DNA from: Anaerotignum sp.
GTDB taxonomy: Bacteria; Bacillota; Clostridia; Lachnospirales; Anaerotignaceae
DNA length: 44,616 nt
Direction of reading: 5' to 3'
Assembly: GCA_020024455.1 (NCBI GenBank)
Contig: JAHHTU010000019.1
Span: 1-44,616 of the forward strand
The notes under the pieces were generated by a model. It was not told where the DNA came from. It searched no databases and worked only from the letters and a program-made list of their open reading frames with translations. Numbering within the stretch: the first letter of the stretch is position 1; each line of letters begins with the position of its first letter. The translations under genes and the position numbers were made by a program. This document shows positions 8,727 through 17,001 of the stretch, one piece after another.

Positions 8727-8757
8727 GGCACACTGCATCAGGAAGGGAGGGAAAAAG

Positions 8758-11214
8758 ATGTACCAAACATATGTACAGGTGATTTTGGCTGTAACACATC
8801 ATAAAGTAGACCGTATCTTTGATTATGGTGTGCCAAAACAATGGGAAGCAAGCATCTGTGTGGGAGGGCGTGTGATTGTACCGTTTGGACAGAAAAATGT
8901 CAGAACCGAAGGCTATATCATGGGCATATCCACAGAAACCAAAGTACCAAAACAGAAAATCAAAGCGGTATTAGATGTTTTGGACGAAGGCCGCCCTGTA
9001 TTTACAGCAGTTACGCTGGAATTGGCAAAAAGAATGAAACAAAAATATTTTTGTACACTCAGCCAATGCTTGCAGGCAATTATGCCAACGGGTATCCGTA
9101 CCAAAAATATTTGGTATGCACAATTACAGTATGTAGACACTACCCGATTGACAGAACAAGAACAAGAAGTCGTTGCATATTTGGAACAAAAAAATGGTAC
9201 AATGCCATTGCAGGATTTGGAGAGCAGTTTTGGCAATCGGTATCAATATGTGATACAGACATTGAAAGAAAAAGGTATTTTGCGGTTTCAACAAAGAACA
9301 TTTCAAAACAAATACAAAAAAGAAACGAGATATGTGACACTGACAGAGGACACGGCAGTATTATCACAGGCAATCGAAAAAGCACAAAAAGAAAAACGGT
9401 TGTTAGGACAAAGAAAAATACTAGCCATATTACAAGAAGTCAAAAGAATCTCCATAGAGGATTTGAAACAGAAAACAGGTGTGACACAATCACCCATACA
9501 GACATTGTTACAAAAAGGCGTTTTGGTGGAAGAACGGGAACAGCAGAAAAGAGATGTATTTTGTTTGGAGGACTTTCAGCCATCAAAACCGTTTACACCA
9601 ACCGCAGAACAAAAACAGGCATTGGAACAAATGCTTGCAGAACGAAAAAAAGAGAAAAAGCGTCCTGTCGTATTACATGGCGTGACAGGTAGCGGGAAAA
9701 CGGAATTGTATATGCAACTGGTGCAGGAAGTGCTAAACGATGGTAAGCAGGCAATCGTGTTGGTACCTGAAATTTCACTGACACCACAAATTATGGAACG
9801 GTTTATTTCTCGCTTTGGTGATGTGGTTTCTGTGACACATAGCCGTTTATCGGTGGGAGAGCGGCTCGACCAATGGCGGAAAGCCAGAGATGGTGAAATT
9901 TCTGTCATCATCGGGGCAAGGTCGGCATTGTTTTTGCCGTTTTCCAATGTGGGCGTGATTATCATGGACGAGGCACACGAAAGCAGCTACTATTCTGATA
10001 TTACACCGAAATATAATGCCAGAGATGTGGCAAAAGATTTGGCAGAGTTGACAGGGGCTTTGTTGGTGATGGGCAGTGCCACACCAGATTTGGAAAGCTA
10101 CCACAAAGCAATTATGGGAGAATATCTGCTTGTGGAATTGAAAGAACGTGCAAAAGGAAATGTGTTACCACACACAACGGTTGTGGATATGCGAAAGGAA
10201 CTGGAAGAAGGCAATCGCTCTGCATTTAGCAGGGCATTACAAGGGGCAATCCGTGAAAATTTGGCACAAAAAAGACAGACGATGTTATTTTTGAACCGCC
10301 GAGGGTATGCAACGTTTGTATCATGCAGAAAGTGCGGGGAAGCCATGACTTGCCCAGATTGTAATGTGACATACACATACCATGCAAAAGAAAATATATT
10401 GCTGTGTCATTATTGCGGCAGACAAGAACAAGTTCCCAAGCATTGCCCTGTCTGTGGTTCTTCTTATATTCGCTATTTTGGGACAGGGACACAAAAAATT
10501 GAGGAAGAAACAAAACGATTGTTTCCTGATGCCAAAATATTGCGTATGGATTTGGATACCACATCACAAAAAAACAGCCATGCCAAGATTTTGAAAAAAT
10601 TTGGAAAAGGCGAAGCGGACATTTTGATTGGGACACAGATGATTGCAAAAGGACATGATTTTCCAAATGTAACATTGGTGGGAATTTTGGCGGCAGATTT
10701 GGCATTACACGCAAACAATTATACAGCGGCAGAAAATTGCTTTCAGTTGGTGACACAGGCAGCCGGACGTGCCGGACGGGATACGTTACCGGGGGAAGTG
10801 TATATACAAACATATCAACCGGAACACCCTGCCATTCAAACAGCAGCAGCACAAGACTATGAAGGATTTTATGCACAGGAAATTCTATTGCGTAGAGCAA
10901 TGGAATATCCCCCGTTTACCAATTTGTTTTCTGTATTGATTACAGGGGAAAAAGAACAGGAAGTTGTGGAAACGGCACAAAAATTATGGGCATTGATGGA
11001 GCATTTCAAAGAACGGGCAGGTTGTACGGTGCTTTCGCCATCACCTGCGGCATTGCCAAAATTTCGTGGGGAATATCGTTGGCGGGTTTTGGTAAAATGC
11101 AAAGATATACAACGGTTACAATCCTTTGTGTTATACACCGTGGAAAAAGTACAAAAAAAGTCTAGTAAAACCGTATATTTTCATTTGGCTTTACAACCAC
11201 AAAATATTGTATAA
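8758..11214 (+). CDS. priA: Primosomal protein N', replication restart helicase
   Basis: 3'-5' superfamily 2 DNA helicase that reloads the replisome at stalled or collapsed forks. From ATG 8758 (GGGAGGG 8 nt upstream) it has 818 residues; a TTG 33 nt earlier is inside the terminator and unlikely. The N-terminal DNA-binding domain starts YVQVILAVTHHKVDRIFDY. The Walker A is GVTGSGKTE (about 311-319) and the helicase motif II DEAH is at about 404-407. The eight-cysteine zinc domain lies at about 523-566 (CRKCGEAMTCPDC, CHYCGRQEQVPKHCPVCG), and motif VI is QAAGRAGRD. All key motifs are intact. Confidence 0.96.
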   Translation: MYQTYVQVILAVTHHKVDRIFDYGVPKQWEASICVGGRVIVPFGQKNVRTEGYIMGISTETKVPKQKIKAVLDVLDEGRPVFTAVTLELAKRMKQKYFCTLSQCLQAIMPTGIRTKNIWYAQLQYVDTTRLTEQEQEVVAYLEQKNGTMPLQDLESSFGNRYQYVIQTLKEKGILRFQQRTFQNKYKKETRYVTLTEDTAVLSQAIEKAQKEKRLLGQRKILAILQEVKRISIEDLKQKTGVTQSPIQTLLQKGVLVEEREQQKRDVFCLEDFQPSKPFTPTAEQKQALEQMLAERKKEKKRPVVLHGVTGSGKTELYMQLVQEVLNDGKQAIVLVPEISLTPQIMERFISRFGDVVSVTHSRLSVGERLDQWRKARDGEISVIIGARSALFLPFSNVGVIIMDEAHESSYYSDITPKYNARDVAKDLAELTGALLVMGSATPDLESYHKAIMGEYLLVELKERAKGNVLPHTTVVDMRKELEEGNRSAFSRALQGAIRENLAQKRQTMLFLNRRGYATFVSCRKCGEAMTCPDCNVTYTYHAKENILLCHYCGRQEQVPKHCPVCGSSYIRYFGTGTQKIEEETKRLFPDAKILRMDLDTTSQKNSHAKILKKFGKGEADILIGTQMIAKGHDFPNVTLVGILAADLALHANNYTAAENCFQLVTQAAGRAGRDTLPGEVYIQTYQPEHPAIQTAAAQDYEGFYAQEILLRRAMEYPPFTNLFSVLITGEKEQEVVETAQKLWALMEHFKERAGCTVLSPSPAALPKFRGEYRWRVLVKCKDIQRLQSFVLYTVEKVQKKSSKTVYFHLALQPQNIV

Positions 11215-11235
11215 CAATGGGTTTTATGATAGAAT
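11207..11235 (+). promoter_or_regulatory. Possible promoter of def-fmt
   Basis: TTGTAT (11207-11212), 17 nt, TAGAAT (11230-11235) overlaps the last codons of priA and lies 64 nt before def. Match to the consensus is 4/6 and 5/6. Confidence 0.45.
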
Positions 11236-11298
11236 AGCTATTACTATGAATAGCGTTATGGGTACCAATATGATTTGGTTTTTTGAGGAGGAAAAAAT

Positions 11299-11751
11299 AT
11301 GGCAAAAAGACAAATTCGACTGGAAACAGATGAGGTGTTGCGAAAAATTTGCAAACCTGTCAAAGAAATTACACAAAATACATTGACATTGTTAGATGAT
11401 ATGGCAGAAACCATGTATGATGCAAATGGTGTGGGTTTGGCTGCACCGCAAATCGGCGTTTTGAAACGTGTGGTTGTCATTGACATTGGCGATGGATTGC
11501 TGGAACTTATCAATCCGGTGATAGTGGAAAAAAAAGGCTCTCAAATTGATTATGAGGGTTGTTTGAGTGTGCCAAACAGAAGTGCAAAAGTAGACAGACC
11601 TGCTTATGTGAAAGTGGAAGCATATGATAGAGATGGTAACCAATTCATTGTAGAGGGAGAAGATTTGATGGCGGTTGCATTATGTCATGAATTAGACCAT
11701 TTAGATGGGATATTATATATAGACAAGACATTGCCTGACGATGCAGAATAA
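11299..11751 (+). CDS. def: Peptide deformylase
   Basis: Metalloenzyme that removes the formyl group from nascent N-terminal formylmethionine. It has 150 residues, the short Gram-negative-like type 1/clostridial length. All three motifs are present: GVGLAAPQIG (44-53), EGCLS (86-90, metal-binding Cys88) and HELDH (130-134, catalytic Glu and two His ligands). The start follows TGAGGAGG. It lies 12 nt before fmt, the enzyme that adds the formyl group to initiator Met-tRNA, so the pair forms one transcription unit. Confidence 0.97.
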   Translation: MAKRQIRLETDEVLRKICKPVKEITQNTLTLLDDMAETMYDANGVGLAAPQIGVLKRVVVIDIGDGLLELINPVIVEKKGSQIDYEGCLSVPNRSAKVDRPAYVKVEAYDRDGNQFIVEGEDLMAVALCHELDHLDGILYIDKTLPDDAE

Positions 11752-11763
11752 GGAGGAGATACC

Positions 11764-12693
11764 ATGCGTGTGATATTTATGGGAACACCGGATTTTGCAG
11801 TACCTTCTTTGGAGGCATTGTTGCAACACCACGAGGTGGTTTTGGTTGTGACACAGCCGGACAAACCAAAGGGCAGAGGGAAAAAAATGGCTTTTTCTCC
11901 TGTAAAAGAATGTGCATTGGCACACAATATTCCTGTGTTACAGCCTGCCAAAGTGCGTGAACCGGAATTTGTGGAGGAATTGCGAAAATATGATGCAGAT
12001 TTGATTGCTGTGACTGCTTTTGGTCAGATTTTGACAGAGGATATTTTGTTTATGCCAAAATATGGCTCTATCAACGTGCATGGTTCTTTATTGCCGAAAT
12101 ATCGTGGTGCAGCACCCATGCAATGGGCAATCATAGACGGCGAACCTGTGACGGGCATTACGACCATGTATATGGCAAAAGGCTTGGACAGTGGCGATAT
12201 GTTGCTCAAAGCTGAGGTGGATATTACACCTGAGGATACATTTGAAACGGTACATGACAAAATGGCAATGGTTGGGGCAGATTTGCTCATAGAAACATTA
12301 CAAAAATTGGAAGATGGCACATTGCAAAGACAGGAACAGGACCACGAAGCGGCAACATATGCACCGATGATTACAAAAGAAACCGGTCATATTGATTGGT
12401 GCAAATCTGCACAGGATATTATCAATTTAATCAGAGGATTAAATCCTACACCGGCAGCATATACCATGTATCAAGAGGAAGTGCTGAAAATATTTAGAGC
12501 AGAAAAAACAGAAGTCACAGCAGAACAAGCAAAATGTGGCGAAATTGTGGCAATGCTGAAAAAAGGTTTTGTGGTAAAATGTGGGGACGGCTGTTTGCTA
12601 GTGACGGAAGTACAGGCAAGAGGCGGGAAAAGAATGACAACAGACGCTTATTTGCGTGGGCATAGTATGGAATTGGGTATCCTTTTGCAATAA
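11764..12693 (+). CDS. fmt: Methionyl-tRNA formyltransferase
   Basis: Transfers a formyl group from 10-formyl-tetrahydrofolate to Met-tRNA(fMet). It has 309 residues, a normal length. The N-terminal Rossmann domain starts MRVIFMGTPDFAVPSLEAL. The catalytic triad region reads INVHGSLLPKYRGAAP (Asn104, His106) with Asp142 in GLDSGDM, and the C-terminal OB-like domain holds AARGxx-like VQARGGKRM. AAGGAGGAG precedes the ATG. It is co-transcribed with def. The next gene, a metallopeptidase, follows after 30 nt. Confidence 0.97.
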   Translation: MRVIFMGTPDFAVPSLEALLQHHEVVLVVTQPDKPKGRGKKMAFSPVKECALAHNIPVLQPAKVREPEFVEELRKYDADLIAVTAFGQILTEDILFMPKYGSINVHGSLLPKYRGAAPMQWAIIDGEPVTGITTMYMAKGLDSGDMLLKAEVDITPEDTFETVHDKMAMVGADLLIETLQKLEDGTLQRQEQDHEAATYAPMITKETGHIDWCKSAQDIINLIRGLNPTPAAYTMYQEEVLKIFRAEKTEVTAEQAKCGEIVAMLKKGFVVKCGDGCLLVTEVQARGGKRMTTDAYLRGHSMELGILLQ

Positions 12694-12723
12694 TATATAG
12701 ATATTGTGTGAAAAGGAGGAAAA

Positions 12724-13410
12724 ATGATGAATTATTGGTTCTATTTGATTATTACAATGGTGTTGACGGGAATGGTACAGGCAAAAGTATCATCAACATA
12801 CAACAAATATGCACAGGTGCAAAACAAACGTGGATTTTCCGGCAGAGATGTTGCACAGCAAATGTTGATGAATGCCGGCATTTATGATGTTGCCATAGAA
12901 CGTGTAGCAGGGCACTTGACAGACCATTATGACCCAAGAACAAAAACATTACGATTATCTTCATCTGTATATGATGGCAGAAGTGTTGCGGCGTTGGGCG
13001 TTGCGGCACATGAAACAGGCCATGCCATACAACATGATACAGGATATATCTTTTTGGGATTGCGAAGTTGGCTGGTGCCAATTGCCAATTTTGGCTCTAA
13101 ATTGGCAATTCCTTTGATATTGATTGGATTGTTCTTTGGCGGGCATTCCAGCAGTACTTGGATTGGACTGGGGATATTGTTTTATGCGGTATCTGTACTG
13201 TTTACCATCGTGACATTGCCTGTGGAATTTGATGCGTCTGCAAGAGCGTTACATTTGTTGGAAGCACAGTCTTTTTTGGACAGAGATGAAGTGGGTGGTG
13301 CAAGAAAAGTACTTTCTGCGGCAGCTATGACTTATGTGGCAGCGGCAGCAGTGGCAGTGCTGGAATTGTTACGATTGCTTTCGATATTCGGAAATCGCAG
13401 TGATGACTAA
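12724..13410 (+). CDS. Membrane zinc metallopeptidase (YugP / Zn_peptidase_2 family)
   Basis: Membrane-bound zinc metallopeptidase of the YugP type (228 residues; physiological substrate unknown for the family). The N-terminal helix is at about 4-20, the metal-binding HETGH motif is at 96-100 within VAAHETGHAIQH, and two to three further hydrophobic segments follow (about 120-175 and 195-220). The conserved LPVEFDASARAL segment is the probable third-ligand region. The ATG is doubled (12724 or 12727) after AAAAGGAGG. In many Clostridia this gene follows fmt and precedes rsmB; here a terminator follows and rsmB is missing from the locus. Confidence 0.9.
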   Translation: MMNYWFYLIITMVLTGMVQAKVSSTYNKYAQVQNKRGFSGRDVAQQMLMNAGIYDVAIERVAGHLTDHYDPRTKTLRLSSSVYDGRSVAALGVAAHETGHAIQHDTGYIFLGLRSWLVPIANFGSKLAIPLILIGLFFGGHSSSTWIGLGILFYAVSVLFTIVTLPVEFDASARALHLLEAQSFLDRDEVGGARKVLSAAAMTYVAAAAVAVLELLRLLSIFGNRSDD

Positions 13411-13417
13411 AATAAAA

Positions 13418-13447
13418 ACAAGATGTCTTTTGGCATCTTGTTTTTTT
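13418..13447 (+). terminator. Terminator of the priA-def-fmt-peptidase cluster
   Basis: A 10-bp stem (ACAAGATGTC / GGCATCTTGT with one G-U pair), TTTT loop and a run of T, 8 nt after the metallopeptidase stop. Confidence 0.92.
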
Positions 13448-13488
13448 ATATGAAACATGACAAAAGGATTAAGATTTTGTGGAAAAAA

Positions 13489-13517
13489 TGGATTTTATGT
13501 CGATGATATGCTATACT
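13489..13517 (+). promoter_or_regulatory. Promoter of the small alarmone synthetase gene
   Basis: Extended -10 TGCTATACT (TATACT at 13512-13517) with TGGATT at the -35 position (13489-13494) and 17-nt spacing, about 30 nt before the gene. The same TGGATTTT box recurs at 14257 and 34242. Confidence 0.55.
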
Positions 13518-13546
13518 GATAGCACAAAACAACACAGGAGGAAAAT

Positions 13547-14218
13547 ATGGTGCAAGAACTGAATTTTCAATTTAGCGATGTATTGAATACAGAACATCCT
13601 GAACTCATTTTGAAAGAGGCACAGCCGTTTTTGGATTTGATGATGGAGTATCAATGTGCATTGATGGAAGTGGAAACAAAATTGAATGTGCTGAATGAAG
13701 AATTTGCGTCCAAATATCAGAGAAATCCATTTGAATCTATCAAATCCCGTATCAAAGAACCATTAAGCATTATCAATAAAATGAAACGAAAAGGCTTTGC
13801 GTTATCCGTAGAAAGTATGGAACAAAATTTGTTCGATATTGCGGGAATTCGTGTGATTTGCTCTTTTTGTGATGATATTTATTCCATTGCACAATTATTG
13901 ACCAGACAAGACGATATTATATTGGTGGAAGTGAAAGATTATATCAAAAATCCGAAATCAAACGGGTATCGCAGTTTGCATTTGATACTGGATATTCCGA
14001 TATTTTTATCGTCCGGAAAAAAACATATGAAAGTGGAAGTGCAGTTTCGCACGATTGCTATGGATTTTTGGGCAAGTTTGGAACACAAAGTAAAATATAA
14101 AAAAGATATCCAACATTCAGAGGAAATTGTGGCTGAATTGAAAGAATGTGCTGATGTGATTTCTGCAATGGATTGCCGTATGCAGGAAATCAGAAATAAA
14201 ATTGAGGGGAATATATAA
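13547..14218 (+). CDS. Small alarmone synthetase, RelQ/YjbM-like (GTP pyrophosphokinase)
   Basis: Single-domain (p)ppGpp synthetase that transfers pyrophosphate from ATP to GDP/GTP. It has 223 residues, the length of RelQ/SAS1 proteins, and no hydrolase or regulatory domain. Motifs of the synthetase fold are present: SRIKEPLSIINKMKRKG (about 67-83), FDIAGIRVIC (about 96-105, with the Mg-binding Asp), DYIKNPKSNGYRSLHL (131-146), and EVQFRTIAMDFWASLEHKVKYK (164-185). The start has ACAGGAGGAAA upstream. It is monocistronic between its own promoter and a terminator that overlaps its stop. It probably responds to cell-wall or starvation stress, as relatives do (inference). Confidence 0.95.
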   Translation: MVQELNFQFSDVLNTEHPELILKEAQPFLDLMMEYQCALMEVETKLNVLNEEFASKYQRNPFESIKSRIKEPLSIINKMKRKGFALSVESMEQNLFDIAGIRVICSFCDDIYSIAQLLTRQDDIILVEVKDYIKNPKSNGYRSLHLILDIPIFLSSGKKHMKVEVQFRTIAMDFWASLEHKVKYKKDIQHSEEIVAELKECADVISAMDCRMQEIRNKIEGNI

Positions 14219-14243
14219 GAGCGTTTGACAACGCTCTTTTTTT
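14218..14243 (+). terminator. Terminator of the alarmone synthetase gene
   Basis: An 8-bp stem (AGAGCGTT / AACGCTCT), TGAC loop and a T-run. The first stem base is the last base of the stop codon. Confidence 0.92.
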
Positions 14244-14256
14244 ATGCAAAATTATG

Positions 14257-14285
14257 TGGATTTTTGAAAAGAAATGCTGTATAAA
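14257..14285 (+). promoter_or_regulatory. Possible promoter of the MPN-LysM gene
   Basis: TGGATT (14257-14262), 17 nt, TATAAA (14280-14285), the same -35 box and spacing as at 13489. The leader to the start codon is about 105 nt. Confidence 0.45.
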
Positions 14286-14397
14286 AAAAGGAATACCACG
14301 ACAGCCTTTGACAGATTATGCACAAACAAAATGGTATATTTCAATAAACGGTAGCAATACCGAGAAATTTCAGAACAGTGTCATGAGGAGGAAGCAT

Positions 14398-15573
14398 ATG
14401 CGGTATTATTTTGATGGCGACAGCAATTTATATGGATATGAAACAAATCAAAATTCTTTTCCTGCAAAGGTAAAACAAATGGGGGCGATAGAAAACCGTA
14501 TCAAAATTTATATGGAGGATTATGTGTATACATATTTATACCAATATGGCAGAAGTGGCGGAAATACAGAAAAAGTTGCTGCATTGGTAGGGCGATACAT
14601 GAAAGTGGAGGAGCAAGATGTATTATTGATTTGCGGTGCAATACAAGGCAAATATGCTGTGCAGGAAAATGGTATGTTGCTGTTTGGTGCGGAAACTTGG
14701 GAGTATATTGGCAATCAGATGGAAACGTATTTTCATGGTATGGCATTGGTGGGGTGGGTACATTGTCAGCCAGGGTTTGGTTCTTTTTTGATGGCAAAAG
14801 ATGAAACGTTCCACAAACAATATTTTCCGGAACAATGGCAAGTGTTATTTGTGCTGGACAGTGTGGATAAGATGGATACATTTTATTTGTACAACGAGGA
14901 AAAATCGGCACTGCAACAAGCCAGAGGGTATTTTATTTATTATGAAAAGAATGAAGAAATGCAAGAATATATGCTCGAACACAGTATGGTAAAACCGAAA
15001 GAGGAAGAACCAGAACAAAAAACAAAACCGATATCATCAGAGGAAAAAGAAACAAACAGACGACCAACGGCGGAAGAACGTATGGACGCCGCACAGGAAA
15101 TTCGTCGGGTGTTAGAAAGACGGGCAAAAGAAGTGGAACAAAAGAAAAAAGGAAAGTATACCATGTTGACCAGTGTGAGTTGTATGCTATGCATGGTATG
15201 TGTATGTATGGGGTATTTGCTATGGAACAATATACAACGCTTACAAAGTTTGGAAAGTGAAATGGCAATGGTACAAAATTCATATGTGGATTTGGCAGAA
15301 AGTGTACAAGTACAAGCGGCTTTTGCAGAAAAAAAACAAGATGGACAGGCAGTCAATACGGCTTGGAACAATCAAACAAAAGAACAGAGTACACAAAAAA
15401 CAGCACATGGATATGTCCAAAAAGTACATATTGTGGAAGAAGGAGAAACACTGGGCAGCATTAGTCAGAAATATTATGGAACAGCACAAAAAGTGGATAA
15501 GATTATGCAGGCAAATGATATGGCAGATGCCAATGTGATATTTTGCGGACAAGTATTACAAATACCCAATTAA
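14398..15573 (+). CDS. Membrane protein: degenerate MPN/JAMM-like domain, TM helix, LysM
   Basis: The start is ATG 14398 (GAGGAGGA 6 nt upstream), giving 391 residues; the frame is open 48 codons further up but without a ribosome site. Residues about 40-170 resemble an MPN (JAB1/Mov34) fold: the region at 58-65 (E58...G65) and then GWVHCQPGFGSFL (119-131) with Asp135, where active JAMM enzymes have His-x-His-Pro and Ser-x-x-Asp. Here the second His is Gln124 and the Ser is Met132, so metal binding is probably lost. A charged linker (200-252) precedes one membrane helix (about 255-277), then a spacer and a C-terminal LysM (341-390, VEEGETLGSISQKYYG). Expected topology: MPN-like part in the cytosol, LysM bound to peptidoglycan. 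Function unknown. It is followed by a two-way terminator and the phage-type repressor on the other strand. Confidence 0.8.
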   Translation: MRYYFDGDSNLYGYETNQNSFPAKVKQMGAIENRIKIYMEDYVYTYLYQYGRSGGNTEKVAALVGRYMKVEEQDVLLICGAIQGKYAVQENGMLLFGAETWEYIGNQMETYFHGMALVGWVHCQPGFGSFLMAKDETFHKQYFPEQWQVLFVLDSVDKMDTFYLYNEEKSALQQARGYFIYYEKNEEMQEYMLEHSMVKPKEEEPEQKTKPISSEEKETNRRPTAEERMDAAQEIRRVLERRAKEVEQKKKGKYTMLTSVSCMLCMVCVCMGYLLWNNIQRLQSLESEMAMVQNSYVDLAESVQVQAAFAEKKQDGQAVNTAWNNQTKEQSTQKTAHGYVQKVHIVEEGETLGSISQKYYGTAQKVDKIMQANDMADANVIFCGQVLQIPN

Positions 15574-15591
15574 ATCAATTTGATGACAAAA

Positions 15592-15632
15592 AAGAGAGAG
15601 ATTCTTTGTGCAAAAGACTCTCTCTTTTTTTT
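15592..15632. terminator. Bidirectional terminator
   Basis: A stem of AAGAGAGAG / CTCTCTCTT with an inner TCTTT / AAAGA helix is flanked by A-runs and T-runs on both sides. It can stop the MPN-LysM gene (plus) and the repressor gene (minus). Confidence 0.88.
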
Positions 15633-15639
15633 GTTTGGA

Positions 15640-16275
15640 TTAAGGAATTTTGAATTTTACGTGTAATACTTTTCCGATGATATGTATATGCGTCAGTTCC
15701 TCAGATGTGAATACCATAGGGGGATAGGCAGTGTTTTCGGATTGTAAAATGATGATATTCCCTTTTTTTAATACCCGTTTGAGGACAGCATTTTCATCAT
15801 CAATGATGACAACGGCAATATCACCAGAGGCAACATCGTCTTGTTTGCGGACAAATACCAAGTCGCCTTGGTGGATACGGGCGTTAATCATACTGTCACC
15901 TTGCACACGAAGATAAAAATATTCGTGGGAAGGGCTGATTTCAGAGGCATCTACCACTTCATAGCCTTCGATGTTTTCCACTGCAAGTGTGGGAGAACCT
16001 GCGTGTACAGCACCAAGTATGGGAATGCGGACAGAGGTTTGCAGAGAAAATGTAGAGGCAGGCAGATACCCACAGGTGACCATCAATGTTTCATAAGGAA
16101 CAGATGGGCCGGCAATGGCTTTTAATAATTCGGGGGAAGGCGGTCGGTCTAAACGCAGATTGAGATATTTGGAAAGATAGGTGCGGTTAAATCCAGTACG
16201 CTCCGCAAATTCTGTGGTTGTGCAACCTTGCATCAGTTGTTCGAGTTGCTCTTTGAACAAAACTTTTTCAAACAT
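15640..16275 (-). CDS. S24-family phage repressor (HTH plus LexA-like peptidase)
   Basis: A self-cleaving repressor of the CI/LexA type, 211 residues from ATG 16275 (a GTG at 16278 is also possible; AAAGGAG fits both). The N-terminal helix-turn-helix covers about 8-55 (TTEFAERTGFNRTYLSKYL). The S24 peptidase domain covers about 84-205 and has the scissile Ala92-Gly93, catalytic Ser128 in QGDSM and Lys166 in VLKRV. All are intact, so RecA-stimulated self-cleavage after DNA damage is expected from the family. It is transcribed away from the late operon and probably holds the shared promoter region silent. It corresponds in position to PBSX Xre but differs in having the peptidase domain. Confidence 0.9.
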   Translation of the reverse strand: MFEKVLFKEQLEQLMQGCTTTEFAERTGFNRTYLSKYLNLRLDRPPSPELLKAIAGPSVPYETLMVTCGYLPASTFSLQTSVRIPILGAVHAGSPTLAVENIEGYEVVDASEISPSHEYFYLRVQGDSMINARIHQGDLVFVRKQDDVASGDIAVVIIDDENAVLKRVLKKGNIIILQSENTAYPPMVFTSEELTHIHIIGKVLHVKFKIP

Positions 16276-16313
16276 CACGAAAATCTCCTTTCAAAAAGAT
16301 TTTTTATGAATTT

Positions 16314-16342
16314 AGTATAACAAATCGTGATATAAAATACAA
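16314..16342 (-). promoter_or_regulatory. Repressor promoter (minus strand)
   Basis: On the minus strand TTGTAT (16342-16337), a 17-nt spacer and TATACT (16319-16314) precede the repressor start by about 39 nt. A TCGTGA motif lies in the spacer. Confidence 0.6.
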
Positions 16343-16358
16343 TTATGTGTGAAAAAAA

Positions 16359-16387
16359 TTGACATATGAAAATATATGTGATATATT
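16359..16387 (+). promoter_or_regulatory. Strong promoter of the phage cluster activator gene
   Basis: Perfect TTGACA (16359-16364), 17-nt spacer and TATATT (16382-16387). TGTGA motifs overlap the -10, as expected for repressor control. Confidence 0.8.
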
Positions 16388-16448
16388 GTGAAAAATAAGT
16401 AAAATATATTTTCGTATCGTGAAGAATAGAGAGGAGAGAAAAACAGAT

Positions 16449-16901
16449 ATGGACAAAAATATGGAAGTGCAAAAAAAAGAAATGAAAAAGAAATTGAACG
16501 ATTGGGGAGCAGCTTTGGTTTTTTGTGCCAAGCAACAAGAACAAATGAAAAAATTGATGCGATTGAAAGATGATGCTGAGCAAATAGAGCAACAATTGCA
16601 AGAATATCCATCAAAAATGCACCATATTCTCAAAGGATACGAAATCAATATGGCATATTTACAAGAGGAAATTATGTTGCGTATGGCACAAAAAAATGAA
16701 ATAGACCACTTGGTGGCAACACTGTCTGTGGAGGAGCAAACTTTTTTGCATTTACGGTATGAAAAAGGCTATGGATATGATTATATTGCAATGAAATTAC
16801 ATATGGGACGCTCTACCTGTTTTCGGATACACGATAAAATATTGGGTGTTTTGGTGCAAAAAAGTATGAAAAAAATTTGCAAAAAGTGTGAAAAACATTA
16901 A
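16449..16901 (+). CDS. Sigma-like late transcription activator (PBSX Pcf / ArpU type)
   Basis: A 150-residue protein from ATG 16449 (AGAGGAGAG upstream; an earlier in-frame GTG at 16419 lies in the operator region). The first two thirds are lysine- and glutamate-rich coiled-coil. The C-terminal part has a sigma region 4-like helix-turn-helix: LSVEEQTFLHLRYEKGYGYD then YIAMKLHMGRSTCFRIHDKI. This matches the positive control factor of PBSX and ArpU-type late regulators, and it sits in the same place, directly before the small terminase gene. Likely role: turn on the terminase-to-baseplate operon once the repressor is cleaved. The target promoter, probably within 16902-17001, was not recognised. 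Confidence 0.75.
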   Translation: MDKNMEVQKKEMKKKLNDWGAALVFCAKQQEQMKKLMRLKDDAEQIEQQLQEYPSKMHHILKGYEINMAYLQEEIMLRMAQKNEIDHLVATLSVEEQTFLHLRYEKGYGYDYIAMKLHMGRSTCFRIHDKILGVLVQKSMKKICKKCEKH

Positions 16902-17001
16902 CAAAAAACAAGTTGGGACGAAATGAGAGTTTTCATGATGCATGATGTGGTTCGTAAGGAGGTGGAAGAACAGAAAAATGGTTTACAAAGGAGGGGAGGA
17001 A

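Larger units (their letters stand above)
16275..16422. promoter_or_regulatory. Divergent operator region with repeated (T)YGTGA motifs
   Basis: Between the repressor and the activator gene the pentamer/hexamer TCGTGA or TGTGA occurs six times: 16275-16280 (reverse), 16325-16330, 16348-16352, 16377-16381, 16386-16391 (TTGTGA) and 16417-16422. Copies lie inside or next to both divergent promoters. They are probable half-sites for the S24 repressor (inference). Confidence 0.55.
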
